Source: Pelomonas nitida
Lineage (GTDB): Bacteria > Pseudomonadota > Gammaproteobacteria > Burkholderiales > Burkholderiaceae_C
Assembly (NCBI RefSeq): GCF_043555975.1
Contig: NZ_JBIGIA010000002.1
Location: forward strand, 248,001-312,000
Length of the DNA stretch: 64,000 nucleotides
Direction of reading: 5' to 3'
Shown here one piece after another: positions 34,308-43,351 of the stretch. The notes under the pieces are model-generated. The model did no database searches and was not told the DNA's origin. It worked only from the letters and a program-made list of their open reading frames with translations. The stretch's first letter is position 1. Every line of letters begins with the position of its first letter. The position numbers and the translations under genes were made by a program.

Positions 34308-35768
34308 CTATTGGATTGCCGCTACGTTCTGCGCGGGAGGCTGCCAACCACCGCCGAGCGCCTTGAAAGAGAAGATTGCGGCTCGAGCGGCTTCCGTTTC
34401 CGCCTGTGCGCGAGCATCGGAAGCCCGCAACAGGTTTTCATCTGCCTGGAGGACTTCGATCAGGCTGACGACGCCCTTTTGGTAAGCCGCGAAGGTCGCC
34501 GCGCGGGCACGGGTCAGTGACTCGACACCTTGCGTCAATTCAGCCACCTGAATCTCCCTGTTCACGAGGGTCGAGAACGCGTTCTCGACGTCCTCGGTCG
34601 CGCGGAGGGCGGCGAGGCGGTAGCCGGCCAGTAGTTCGGCCTCCTGACCCTTTGCCTGCTCGATCTGAGCATTGATGCGGCCGAAATCGAAGAGTCGCCA
34701 CCTCAGACCCAGCACGCCGGCGGCCTGGCTTGCGCCGCCTGTGAAGAGATTCCCACCGGAGACGGACGTGGCGCTGCCGATCAAGCCGCTCAAAGAGAAC
34801 TTCGGGTAGTACTCGGCAATGGCGATACCGATGCGCTCGTTCGACGCGGCCAAGCGACGCTCCGCTGCAATCAGATCCGGGCGACGGCGCAGCAATTCCG
34901 CCGGAGACACGGGGGCGCCAATTTGTGGCGCTGCCGGGATCGGGCCGCCCGCGGCCAGCGCCGCGCTGTAGGTGCCGGGCAGTGCGCCGAGCAGCACATC
35001 CAACGCGTTCATCGCTGTCGCCAGGCCGGACCGCAGCACTGGAATCGACGCACGGACTTGCGCGAGGGCTCCCTCGACCTGATGGACTTGCATCTCAGCG
35101 GCAAGTCCCTTGCCGTATAGCAGCTGGACCTTTTCGAGCAGATCCTGCTCGGTCTCGACCTGCCGGTGGGCGATCGCCAGACGAGTCTGCAGCCCGCGGA
35201 TGCTCACGTAGAAATCGGCGGTCTGGGCCGCCACCATGAGACGCACAGCGACGGCGCCTGCTTCCGACGCCTGGTAATCGGCCCGTGCCGCTTCCTTGCC
35301 GCGCCGCAGACTACCGAACACATCAAGTTCCCAGCCGGCGCTTACGTTGGCCTCATAGGAACTCCCCGAGCGGTCGAAATTCGGGTTGGAATTCAGCACC
35401 CGGCCCAACGGCGTTTCCACCGATTGGTAGGCTCTCGCTGCCTGAGTGCCGAAGTTGCCCGACGGAAGCAGCGCGGCATTTGCCAGACCAACAGCAGATC
35501 GTGCCTGGGTCACCCTGGCCGTCGCCTGCGCCAGGTCCAGGTTCTGCTCCAGCGCAATCTTCACCAGGCTCGCCAACTGCGCGTCGTCGAACGCCGCCCA
35601 CCATTCGGCGAGATCGGCATTGCCGGTGGCTGGTCGGCGATCCACTGCGGCCTGACCCTGAAAACGTTCGGGGATGGGCGCGGTGGGCCGGCTGTAGGTC
35701 GGACCCACGGCGCAGCCGGTCAGGCTGGCGAGGAGGAAGGTGGCGACAAGAACTGGTCGAGTGGACAT
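34308..35768 (-). CDS. efflux outer membrane factor lipoprotein (NodT/OprM family)
   Basis: A 486-residue outer membrane channel of tripartite efflux pumps. The lipobox LTGC gives the acylated C19, followed by AVGPTYSRP, the family start. Two OEP repeats follow, each with long helices (for example VALEQNLDLAQATARVTQAR-type stretches, and AERRLAASNERIGIAIAEYYPKF). ATG 35768 was chosen from the signal peptide. It diverges from tetR, with a TetR operator between; the RND pump genes lie on the far side of tetR. The likely partner is therefore the MFP and RND pair at 36545-40788. Confidence 0.92.
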   Translation of the reverse strand: MSTRPVLVATFLLASLTGCAVGPTYSRPTAPIPERFQGQAAVDRRPATGNADLAEWWAAFDDAQLASLVKIALEQNLDLAQATARVTQARSAVGLANAALLPSGNFGTQAARAYQSVETPLGRVLNSNPNFDRSGSSYEANVSAGWELDVFGSLRRGKEAARADYQASEAGAVAVRLMVAAQTADFYVSIRGLQTRLAIAHRQVETEQDLLEKVQLLYGKGLAAEMQVHQVEGALAQVRASIPVLRSGLATAMNALDVLLGALPGTYSAALAAGGPIPAAPQIGAPVSPAELLRRRPDLIAAERRLAASNERIGIAIAEYYPKFSLSGLIGSATSVSGGNLFTGGASQAAGVLGLRWRLFDFGRINAQIEQAKGQEAELLAGYRLAALRATEDVENAFSTLVNREIQVAELTQGVESLTRARAATFAAYQKGVVSLIEVLQADENLLRASDARAQAETEAARAAIFSFKALGGGWQPPAQNVAAIQ

Positions 35769-35789
35769 GGGCTCATCCTTTGACGATTG

Positions 35790-35811
35790 TGACCATAATA
35801 TCAAATGGTCA
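35790..35811. promoter_or_regulatory. TetR operator 1, between the outer membrane factor gene and tetR
   Basis: TGACCAT-N8-ATGGTCA is a perfect 22-bp palindrome in the 83-base divergent intergenic region, 21 bases from the outer membrane factor start codon and 40 bases before tetR. It matches the site at 36478-36499 in arms and overall length, so it is probably the binding site of the TetR protein encoded next to it. Confidence 0.7.
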
Positions 35812-35851
35812 CTCGTTGTCCAATCGCGGAGGCTACCGTAAGCTGACGCCC

Positions 35852-36469
35852 ATGACCCCCACGAGCACTCTTCCCGCACCGGCCCGCGGCCCGGCCGACC
35901 ACGATGTCCGCGACCAGATCGTGGCCGCTGCGACTGAGCACTTCAGCCGCTACGGCTATGGCAAGACGACCGTGTCCGACCTTGCCAAGGCCATCGGCTT
36001 TTCGAAGGCCTACATCTACAAGTTCTTCGAATCCAAACAGGCCATCGGCGAAATGATCTGCGCGAACTGCCTTAGGCAGATCGAGGCCGAAGTCAGCGCA
36101 TCAGTCGCAGAAGCCAGCCTGCCGCCGGACAAGCTGCGCCGCATTTTCAAGGCTAGCACCGAGGCGACCCTGCGCCTCCTCTTCCAGGATCGCAAGCTTT
36201 TCGAGATTGCTGCCTCGGCGGCGACTGAACGCTGGCAAGCGGTCGTCGATTACGAAGAGCGTACGCGGCAACTGCTTCGCGACGTGCTGCAGGAAGGCCG
36301 GCAAAGCGGCGACTTCGAGCGCAAAACGCCGCTGGACGAGACGGTGCTGGCAATCCATTTGGTCATGCGCCCCTACCTCAATCCCCTGTTGTTGCAGCAC
36401 AGCATGGACAGCACCGATCAGGCGCCGGCGCTGCTGGCCAGCCTGGTTCTGAGAAGCTTGTCACCTTAA
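35852..36469 (+). CDS. TetR-family repressor of the RND efflux system
   Basis: A 205-residue regulator. The N-terminal helix-turn-helix is at about residues 22-68: IVAAATEHFSRYGYGKTTVSDLAKAIGFSKAYIYKFFESK (read in parts). A C-terminal ligand and dimerisation domain completes it. ATG 35852 lies 40 bases after operator 1; GGAGG upstream is too far to be an ideal Shine-Dalgarno, so the exact start is a little uncertain. Operators lie on both sides of the gene, which suggests that it represses the outer membrane factor gene, the pump genes and itself until an inducing compound binds. Confidence 0.9.
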   Translation: MTPTSTLPAPARGPADHDVRDQIVAAATEHFSRYGYGKTTVSDLAKAIGFSKAYIYKFFESKQAIGEMICANCLRQIEAEVSASVAEASLPPDKLRRIFKASTEATLRLLFQDRKLFEIAASAATERWQAVVDYEERTRQLLRDVLQEGRQSGDFERKTPLDETVLAIHLVMRPYLNPLLLQHSMDSTDQAPALLASLVLRSLSP

Positions 36470-36477
36470 ATTCAATG

Positions 36478-36499
36478 TGACCGTTGACTGATGCGGTCA
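36478..36499. promoter_or_regulatory. TetR operator 2, before the RND adaptor gene
   Basis: TGACCG-N10-CGGTCA spans 22 bases with the same outer TGACC/GGTCA arms and the same total length as the site at 35790-35811. It lies nine bases after the tetR stop and 45 bases before the adaptor start, so it should control the pump genes. Confidence 0.65.
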
Positions 36500-36544
36500 C
36501 TAGCCACAAAATGAAGGTCCTGATTCGTCACTTAAGGGACCTTC

Positions 36545-37663
36545 ATGCGCCGGCCTCGCCTCGCTCTTTCTGCGCTCATCTGCGTACTGCCGCTGGCCTT
36601 GGCCGCGTGCGGCGAATCGACGGCAACCACGGATGCGCGTACCCAGCTGCCGCTGGTCCGGACCGTAGCTGTCCAGGACGCCTCGGGTTCGTCGCGGTCC
36701 TTCACGGGAACCGTGGCGGCTCGCGTGCAGAGCGACCTGGGCTTCCGGGTGCCGGGCAAGGTGCTTGAGCGCCTGGTCGATGCCGGCCAGGCCGTGAAGC
36801 GCGGCCAGCTCTTGATGCGCATTGATCCTGTGGACCTGAAGCTGGCCGCCGAAGCCCAGCACGAAGCGGTCGCGGCCGCCAAGGCGCGTGCGCAGCAGAC
36901 GGCTGACGATGAACTCCGGTATCGCGACCTCCGCGGCACCGGTGCGATCTCGACGGCCACCTACGACCAGGCCAAGGCGGCGGCGGACGCGGCCAAGGCG
37001 CAGGTCAGCGCCGCCGAGGCGCAAGCCAGCGTGGCCCGCAACGCGAGTCGTTATGCGGAGCTGGTCGCCGATGCCGATGGCGTCATCACCGAAACGCTGG
37101 CCGAACCCGGCCAGGTGGTGGGGGCGGGACAGCCGGTTGTCCGTCTGGCCCATGCGGGGCATCGCGAGGCCGTCGTCCAGTTGCCGGAGACGCTGCGCCC
37201 GACGATTGGGTCGAAGGCAGAAGCCCGGCTGTTTGGCGGCGAGAGCGCGGCCAGTCCGGTCAAGTTGAGGCAGCTCTCGAGCGCGGCCGATCGGCTCACC
37301 CGAACCTACGAAGCCCGCTATGTGCTGGACGGCGCGCTGGCCAATGCCCCGCTGGGTGCCACGGTCACCGTGGAAACGCCAGCCGAGTCTTCCGCCGGCC
37401 AGCCAGCGCTGCAAGTGCCGATCGCGTCGGTCTTCGACGCTGGCAAGGGCCCGGGCGTGTGGGTCGTCGACGGTTCGCCGACCAAGATCACCTGGCGCCC
37501 GGTCACGATCAAGCATGTGGACGATGATCGTGCACAGGTCGTGGGCGACCTCAAGCGCGGCGAAATCATCGTCGCCCTCGGCGCGCATCTGCTGCGCGAG
37601 GGCGCGCAGGTCCGGGTGATGGATCAGGCGGTGGCTGCTGCGAACAACGGGAGCCGCCCGTGA
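36545..37663 (+). CDS. RND efflux periplasmic adaptor lipoprotein
   Basis: A 372-residue membrane fusion protein. The lipobox LAAC puts the lipid on C22. The biotinyl-lipoyl half-motifs are GFRVPGKVLERLVDAGQAVKRGQ and ADADGVITETLAEPGQVV, with a helical hairpin between them (residues about 95-160), followed by beta-barrel and membrane-proximal domains. AAGGGA precedes ATG 36545. It links the inner membrane RND pump to the outer membrane factor. The stop overlaps the permease GTG by four bases. Confidence 0.93.
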   Translation: MRRPRLALSALICVLPLALAACGESTATTDARTQLPLVRTVAVQDASGSSRSFTGTVAARVQSDLGFRVPGKVLERLVDAGQAVKRGQLLMRIDPVDLKLAAEAQHEAVAAAKARAQQTADDELRYRDLRGTGAISTATYDQAKAAADAAKAQVSAAEAQASVARNASRYAELVADADGVITETLAEPGQVVGAGQPVVRLAHAGHREAVVQLPETLRPTIGSKAEARLFGGESAASPVKLRQLSSAADRLTRTYEARYVLDGALANAPLGATVTVETPAESSAGQPALQVPIASVFDAGKGPGVWVVDGSPTKITWRPVTIKHVDDDRAQVVGDLKRGEIIVALGAHLLREGAQVRVMDQAVAAANNGSRP

Positions 37664-40600
37664 GCGAGAGCCGCTTCAACCTGTCGGCGCTCGCCGTCCG
37701 TGAGCGCGCGATCACCGTCTTCCTGCTGTTGCTGATCTCGATGGCAGGGGTGATGTCGTTCTTCAAGCTTGGCCGCGCCGAGGACCCCGCTTTCACGATC
37801 AAGGTGATGACCATCATCACCGCCTGGCCAGGTGCTACCGCGCAGGAGATGCAGGACCAGGTCGCCGAGAAGATCGAGAAGCGGATGCAGGAGCTGCGCT
37901 GGTACGACCGCACCGAGACCTACACGCGGCCTGGCCTGGCCTTCACGACGCTGACGCTGCTGGACAAGACGCCGCCGGCCGACGTGCAGGAGGAGTTCTA
38001 TCAAGCCCGCAAGAAGGTGGGCGATGAGATCCGCAACCTACCGCCGGGCGTGATCGGGCCTTTCGTCAACGATGAGTATTCGGACGTGACGTTTGCGCTG
38101 TACGCCCTGAAGGCCAAGGGCGAGCCGCAGCGCACGCTCGTGCGTGACGCCGAGAAGCTGCGCCAGAGGCTGCTGCATGTGCCTGGCGTCAAGAAGGTCA
38201 ACATCGTTGGCGAGCAGTCAGAGCGCATCTTTGTGGAGTTCTCCCACGAGCGCATCGCCACCTTGGGGCTCAGCCCCCAGGACGTGTTTGCGGCGCTGAA
38301 CGGCCAGAACGCGCTGACGCCCGCAGGCTCTGTCGAGACCCGGGGCCCCGAGGTCTTCATCCGTGTCGATGGTGCGTTCGACGACCTGCAGAAGATCCGG
38401 GATACGCCTTTGGTGGCGCTGGGACGCACCCTGAAGCTGTCGGACATCGCCACCGTCAAGCGGGGCTATGAGGATCCCGCGAGCTTCCTGATCCGCAATG
38501 GCGGCGAACCTGCCTTGCTGCTCGGCATCGTCATGCGCGACGGCTGGAACGGCCTGGATCTTGGTAAGGCGCTCGACGGCGAAACGAAGGCGATCAACGC
38601 CGAATTGCCGACCGGCATCAGCCTCACCAAGGTCACCGACCAGGCCGTGAACATCAGCTCGGCCGTCGACGAGTTCATGGTGAAGTTCTTCGTCGCGCTG
38701 CTGGTGGTGATGGTCGTGTGCTTCGTCAGCATGGGCTGGCGCGTGGGCGTCGTCGTGGCTGCTGCCGTGCCGCTGACGCTGGCGGCCGTGTTCGTCGTGA
38801 TGCTGGCGACGGGCAAGAACTTCGATCGGATCACCTTGGGGTCGCTCATCCTGGCGCTGGGCCTGCTGGTCGACGACGCCATCATCGCCATCGAGATGAT
38901 GGTGGTGAAGATGGAGGAGGGTTATAGCCGTCTGTCAGCCTCGGCCTATGCCTGGAGCCACACGGCGGCTCCCATGCTGTCGGGCACCTTGGTGACGGCG
39001 GTTGGCTTCATGCCCAACGGATTCGCGCGGTCCACGGCCGGCGAATACACCAGCAACATGTTCTGGATCGTCGGCATCGCGCTGATCGCATCCTGGGTGG
39101 TTGCCGTGTTTTTCACACCCTACCTCGGCGTCAAGCTGCTCCCGAACTTCAAGACGGTGGAAGGCGGGCACGAGGCGCTGTACGACACGCCTCGCTACAA
39201 CCGGTTCCGCCGAACCCTCGGGCGCGTCATCGCGCGCAAGTGGTGGGTCGCAGGTTCCGTCGTTGGATTGTTCGTCCTGTCCGTGCTCGGCATGGCTGTA
39301 GTGAAGAAGCAGTTCTTCCCCATCTCGGATCGGCCGGAGGTGTTGGTCGAGGTGCAGATGCCCTACGGCACGTCGATCAGCCAGACCAGCGTCACGGCCG
39401 CCAAGGTCGAGGCCTGGCTGGCCAAGCAGGCGGAAGCCAAGATCGTGACCGCCTACGTGGGACAAGGCGCGCCGCGCTTCTACTTCTCGATGGCGCCGGA
39501 GCTGCCTGACCCGTCGTTCGCGAAGATCGTGGTGCGGACCGACAACCAGAACGAGCGCGAGGCGCTGAAGCACCGGCTGCGCCAGGCCATCGCCGACGGC
39601 CTGGCGCCTGAGGCCCGCTTGCGAGTCACGCAGCTCGTGTTCGGTCCCTACTCGCCGTTCCCGGTGGCCTACCGGGTGACGGGGCCCGACCCTGATGTGC
39701 TGAGGAAGATCGCAACCGAGGTCCGCCAGGTGATGGACGCGAGTCCCATGATGCGGACGGTCAATACGGACTGGGGTACGCGCACACCGACGCTGCATTT
39801 CACGTTGCAGCAGGAGCGTCTGCAGGCAGTGGGACTGACGTCCAGCTCGGTCGCGCAGCAGCTGCAGTTCCTGCTCAGCGGCGTGCCGGTCACCATGGTT
39901 CGCGAGGACATTCGAACGGTCCAGGTGGTCGCGCGCTCGGCCGGCAGCGTGCGGCTTGACCCGGCACGAATCGGCGACTTCACGCTGGCCGGTGCCAACG
40001 GCCAGCGCATCCCGCTCTCGCAGGTTGGCGTCATCGACGTGCGCATGGAAGAGCCCGTCATGCGCCGGCGTGACCGCATGCCCACGATCACGGTCCGCGG
40101 CGATATCGCCGAAGACCTGCAGCCGCCGGACGTATCCACGGCCATCACGAAGCAGCTTCAGCCGATCATGGACAAGCTGCCGGGTGGCTACAAGATCGAG
40201 CAGGCCGGCTCCATCGAGGAATCGGGCAAAGCGACGGTCGCGATGCTGCCGATCTTCCCGATCATGCTGGCCGTCACGCTGCTGATCCTGGTGCTGCAGG
40301 TCCGCTCGCTGGCTGCCATGGTGATGGTCTTCCTGACCAGCCCGCTCGGTCTGATCGGCGTGGTGCCCACATTGATCGTGTTCCACCAGCCTTTCGGGAT
40401 CAATGCGCTGGTGGGCCTGATCGCGTTGTCGGGCATCTTGATGCGCAACACGCTGATCCTGATCGGACAGATCCACCAGAACGAGCAGGCCGGCTTGCCG
40501 CCCTTCCAGGCGGTGGTCGAGGCGACCGTGCAGCGGGCTCGTCCAGTGATCCTGACGGCACTGGCTGCGATCCTCGCTTTCATTCCGCTGACCCATTCGG

Positions 40601-40788
40601 TCTTCTGGGGAACTCTGGCCTATACGCTCATCGGTGGCACGTTGGCGGGCACGGTCCTGACGCTCGTGTTCCTGCCGGCGATGTACTCGATCTGGTTCCG
40701 AATCCGGCCAGGCGGAGAAAGGGCGGTGACCGGCGCTTCGCCGGCCAGTTATGCCCAGGTGCGCGACTTGCCCAGCCCCATCAGCTGA
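37660..40788 (+). CDS. RND-family efflux permease (HAE1/AcrB-like)
   Basis: A 1042-residue inner membrane pump with the usual twelve-helix, two-porter-domain plan. The proton relay aspartates D405 and D406 are in ILALGLLVDDAIIAIEM, and the N-terminus SALAVRERAITVFLLLLI is the first membrane helix. The start is GTG at 37660, inside the adaptor stop. The sequence GFMPNGFARSTAGEY, in place of the more common FxPTGxxxG loop, and overall appearance place it in the less studied branch of RND pumps that includes VexF/YegN-like proteins. The exported compounds cannot be predicted. Confidence 0.93.
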   Translation: MSESRFNLSALAVRERAITVFLLLLISMAGVMSFFKLGRAEDPAFTIKVMTIITAWPGATAQEMQDQVAEKIEKRMQELRWYDRTETYTRPGLAFTTLTLLDKTPPADVQEEFYQARKKVGDEIRNLPPGVIGPFVNDEYSDVTFALYALKAKGEPQRTLVRDAEKLRQRLLHVPGVKKVNIVGEQSERIFVEFSHERIATLGLSPQDVFAALNGQNALTPAGSVETRGPEVFIRVDGAFDDLQKIRDTPLVALGRTLKLSDIATVKRGYEDPASFLIRNGGEPALLLGIVMRDGWNGLDLGKALDGETKAINAELPTGISLTKVTDQAVNISSAVDEFMVKFFVALLVVMVVCFVSMGWRVGVVVAAAVPLTLAAVFVVMLATGKNFDRITLGSLILALGLLVDDAIIAIEMMVVKMEEGYSRLSASAYAWSHTAAPMLSGTLVTAVGFMPNGFARSTAGEYTSNMFWIVGIALIASWVVAVFFTPYLGVKLLPNFKTVEGGHEALYDTPRYNRFRRTLGRVIARKWWVAGSVVGLFVLSVLGMAVVKKQFFPISDRPEVLVEVQMPYGTSISQTSVTAAKVEAWLAKQAEAKIVTAYVGQGAPRFYFSMAPELPDPSFAKIVVRTDNQNEREALKHRLRQAIADGLAPEARLRVTQLVFGPYSPFPVAYRVTGPDPDVLRKIATEVRQVMDASPMMRTVNTDWGTRTPTLHFTLQQERLQAVGLTSSSVAQQLQFLLSGVPVTMVREDIRTVQVVARSAGSVRLDPARIGDFTLAGANGQRIPLSQVGVIDVRMEEPVMRRRDRMPTITVRGDIAEDLQPPDVSTAITKQLQPIMDKLPGGYKIEQAGSIEESGKATVAMLPIFPIMLAVTLLILVLQVRSLAAMVMVFLTSPLGLIGVVPTLIVFHQPFGINALVGLIALSGILMRNTLILIGQIHQNEQAGLPPFQAVVEATVQRARPVILTALAAILAFIPLTHSVFWGTLAYTLIGGTLAGTVLTLVFLPAMYSIWFRIRPGGERAVTGASPASYAQVRDLPSPIS

Positions 40789-40902
40789 CCTGCCAGCCGC
40801 TGCGCGGCCAACAGCGGCACCCACACAACGAGGCATCGCGCTTGCTGCGCCAGGCGCGAGGTCGCGCTTCGCCCTCGTTCACTTGATCAAGAAGAGATTT
40901 CC

Positions 40903-41709
40903 ATGAACAACCCACCTGTCGTCCTCGTCACTGGCGTTTCGTCCGGCATCGGCCTGTCCACGGCCAAGAAGTTCGTTGCCGGCGGAAGCCGTGTTTTCGG
41001 AACCGTGCGCAAACTCGCCAAAGCCCAACCGCTAGCCGGCGTCGAGCTGGTCGAAATGGACGTCCGCAACGACGCCTCGGTGCTCGCCGGCGTGCTCGAC
41101 GTCATCAAGCGTGCCGGTCGCATCGACGTCCTCGTCAACAACGCTGGCTTCAACATGGTCGGTGCGGTGGAAGAGACGACGCCCGCCGAGGCGGCCTCGC
41201 TCTTCGACACCAACGTGCTTGGCGTCCTCAGGGTCTCGCAGGCGGTGCTTCCGCACATGCGGGCTCAGCGACAGGGCCGCATCATCAACGTGAGCTCGGT
41301 GCTGGGCTTCTTGCCCGCGCCTTACATGGGCCTCTACGCGGCGTCCAAGCATGCCGTCGAGGGCTTGTCGGAGTCGCTGGACCACGAAGTGCGCCAGTTC
41401 GGCATCCGCGTGACCCTGGTCCAGCCCTTCTATACGAAGACCAACCTCGAAGCCAACTCGCCGCTGGCCGCGACCTTGATCGATGCCTACGACCGGGAGC
41501 GCAAGGCCGTGCTGCATGCCATCCCCGCCAGCGTGAGTGCGGGCGACGAACCCGAGAAGGTGGCCCACACCATCGTCGAAGCGGCATTCGGGCCCTGGCG
41601 GATGCGGCGCACGCCGCAGGGGCAGGCGGCCCTGCTGAGCAAGTTGCGCCGCTTCATGCCGGCCGGCCCAGTCGACAAGAGCCTGCGCAAGCAGCTTGGT
41701 CTGGGCTGA
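40903..41709 (+). CDS. short-chain dehydrogenase/reductase
   Basis: A 268-residue classical SDR. The cofactor motif VLVTGVSSGIGLSTAKKF is at the N-terminus, NNAGFNMVG follows, and the catalytic Y145-x3-K149 is in GLYAASKHAVEGLSESL with a serine in INVSSVLGF. The sequence after the active site resembles the retinol-dehydrogenase-like group. Substrate is unknown. It lies 114 bases after the RND pump in the same direction and may be co-regulated, though an own promoter is possible. Composition resembles the efflux genes. Confidence 0.9.
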   Translation: MNNPPVVLVTGVSSGIGLSTAKKFVAGGSRVFGTVRKLAKAQPLAGVELVEMDVRNDASVLAGVLDVIKRAGRIDVLVNNAGFNMVGAVEETTPAEAASLFDTNVLGVLRVSQAVLPHMRAQRQGRIINVSSVLGFLPAPYMGLYAASKHAVEGLSESLDHEVRQFGIRVTLVQPFYTKTNLEANSPLAATLIDAYDRERKAVLHAIPASVSAGDEPEKVAHTIVEAAFGPWRMRRTPQGQAALLSKLRRFMPAGPVDKSLRKQLGLG

Positions 41710-41732
41710 GCCAGCGCCAGAGCGGATTCACC

Positions 41733-41770
41733 CCGGCAAGGCCCTTGCCGGTCAGCGCCCCGGTTGGGGC
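41733..41770. terminator. two tandem hairpins after the SDR gene
   Basis: CCGGCAAGG-C-CCTTGCCGG (41733-41751) is a perfect 19-base palindrome, and GCCCC-GGTT-GGGGC (41757-41770) follows at once. Both lie in the 82-base gap between the SDR and the small lipoprotein gene. No T-tract follows, so they may be a weak terminator or an RNA-processing signal; they end 21 bases before the lipoprotein start. Confidence 0.4.
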
Positions 41771-41791
41771 AAACCTTGAAGGAGTCCAACC

Positions 41792-41938
41792 ATGAAGACA
41801 TACCTGGGCATCACTCTCCTGGCGGTGCTCGCCGCGCTTGCCGGCTGTGCGGGTCCGGTCGACAAGAAGTCGTGTGACGCACCCAACATTCAGCGAGAGC
41901 TCAGCTACACGCCCCCGGGCTGCGAGCAGACCTCCTGA
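41792..41938 (+). CDS. 48-residue lipoprotein of unknown function
   Basis: ATG 41792 has a strong AAGGAG seven bases upstream. The product starts MKTYLGITLLAVLAALAGC with lipobox LAGC and lipidated C19, so the mature part is only 30 residues and has two further cysteines (C28 and C44) that could form a disulfide. It resembles entericidin-like or other tiny proteobacterial lipoproteins only in plan. It is between the SDR and porin genes, 60 bases before the porin start. No function can be assigned. Confidence 0.8.
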   Translation: MKTYLGITLLAVLAALAGCAGPVDKKSCDAPNIQRELSYTPPGCEQTS

Positions 41939-41998
41939 TCTTGAACGTGGCCCACGCGAGCCGTTGGCCCTTCAGCAAAACAACCATCGGGGACAAAG

Positions 41999-43351
41999 AT
42001 GAACATTCGCACTCGCGTCGGCCTGGTGGCCGCGCTTTCGGTGTGTGCATTCGGGGCCAACGCTCAAGCGGTCCTGACGCTGTACGGGAATATCGACACC
42101 GCCGTCGACACGACGCACAAGACGACGGGCAGCACCGGCTCGCCCACAGGAGCATCCGCCGCCCTGATTTTTCCGCCTGGCAGCGCCGGCACAAGATCAC
42201 GGGTGACGCCGAGCCTTTCGCGCACCAACACCTTGGGCTTCAAGGGGCGCGAGGATCTGGGCGGTGGATATGCGGCAGGCTTCGTCCTGGAATCGCAACC
42301 GGGTAGCGACGACGGCACTCTGTCCCAGGACGGGCGCTTCTTCGGCAAGCAGGCCATGGTGTACCTGACGACGCCCGCTGGCGAGGTTCGCATGGGACGT
42401 CAGTACGCACCAATCTTCTTTTCCTTCGCGGCCGGTACACCTGATGGCCTCGCTGGAACCGATCTGTTCACCGCCGGCCTGGTCACCAACACGTTGCAGA
42501 TCAGGCAGGACAACCAGATCAGCTACTGGGCTCGGGCCGGCGGCTTTGCGGCTGCTGTCTCCTACAGTCCTAACGCTGGCGTTTCGCGCATCGTGAGTCC
42601 GGCGCGCGGCAGCGCGGCAACGGCATCCACGGGTTCCATGCTGGGGGCCGCCGGCGCGGGCGCCGAAGCCTCGGGTTCCGAGTCCGGCGGAAAGCGCGGG
42701 CGGTCTGGTGGGCTGTTCCTCGCCTACACCGCGCCGACGTTCAACCTGAGCGCGGGCTTCCACTACAACGAGTTCGACGTCCCCGTGCTTTCGCAGGGCG
42801 GCTCGATCTTCGAGCTGGATCGCTACTGGGGCTTCGCGCTGTCCGGAAAGTACATGCTGGCGGTCGATGGCCCGTCGCTGCATGCGATGTACCACGAGGG
42901 ACGCTACTTCGATGGCGACACCCTGAACCTGCCCGGGCAACCACCGCTCAAACTGCCTGGCGCCGGCGGCTTCGACCCGAAGATTCAAACCCTCGTCGTC
43001 GGCGCGCGAGTTCCTGTCGGCAACTTCATCTGGATCGGCGAGGCCGGCGAGAGTCGCTTCACCAATTTCACCCGTGGTAAGAACCTCGGTATTTCGTTGG
43101 GCGTGGACTACCAACTGTCCAAGCGGACGGTGCTCTATTCGCGGTTGGCGGTCGCTGAGGACCGGCAAGGCAACGTGCTACCTATCGTGGGCGTGACACC
43201 AACGGGTGCGCGGCCGATCAATGTTTCTGGCGGCCCCGACGCGATTCTCGCCGCGCTGGGACTGCGTGAGACGCCGGCCTTCAACGGCGTCGGCATTTCT
43301 CCGGACGGAAGGTCCAGCATCCTTGCCTTCGGGATCCGGCACAGCTTCTGA
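41999..43351 (+). CDS. Gram-negative porin (Burkholderiales Porin_4 type)
   Basis: A 450-residue outer membrane porin. The signal peptide ends near residue 24 (FGANAQA), followed by VLTLYGNIDTAVD, the standard first strand. LGFKGREDLGGGYAAGFVLESQ and GEVRMGRQYAPIFF are family signatures, and the protein ends in RHSF with the terminal phenylalanine needed for barrel assembly. A GGGGA Shine-Dalgarno precedes ATG 41999. It is longer than typical (about 350-400), with an insertion rich in Gly, Ala and Ser near residues 195-245. The cargo is not predictable. Confidence 0.93.
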   Translation: MNIRTRVGLVAALSVCAFGANAQAVLTLYGNIDTAVDTTHKTTGSTGSPTGASAALIFPPGSAGTRSRVTPSLSRTNTLGFKGREDLGGGYAAGFVLESQPGSDDGTLSQDGRFFGKQAMVYLTTPAGEVRMGRQYAPIFFSFAAGTPDGLAGTDLFTAGLVTNTLQIRQDNQISYWARAGGFAAAVSYSPNAGVSRIVSPARGSAATASTGSMLGAAGAGAEASGSESGGKRGRSGGLFLAYTAPTFNLSAGFHYNEFDVPVLSQGGSIFELDRYWGFALSGKYMLAVDGPSLHAMYHEGRYFDGDTLNLPGQPPLKLPGAGGFDPKIQTLVVGARVPVGNFIWIGEAGESRFTNFTRGKNLGISLGVDYQLSKRTVLYSRLAVAEDRQGNVLPIVGVTPTGARPINVSGGPDAILAALGLRETPAFNGVGISPDGRSSILAFGIRHSF

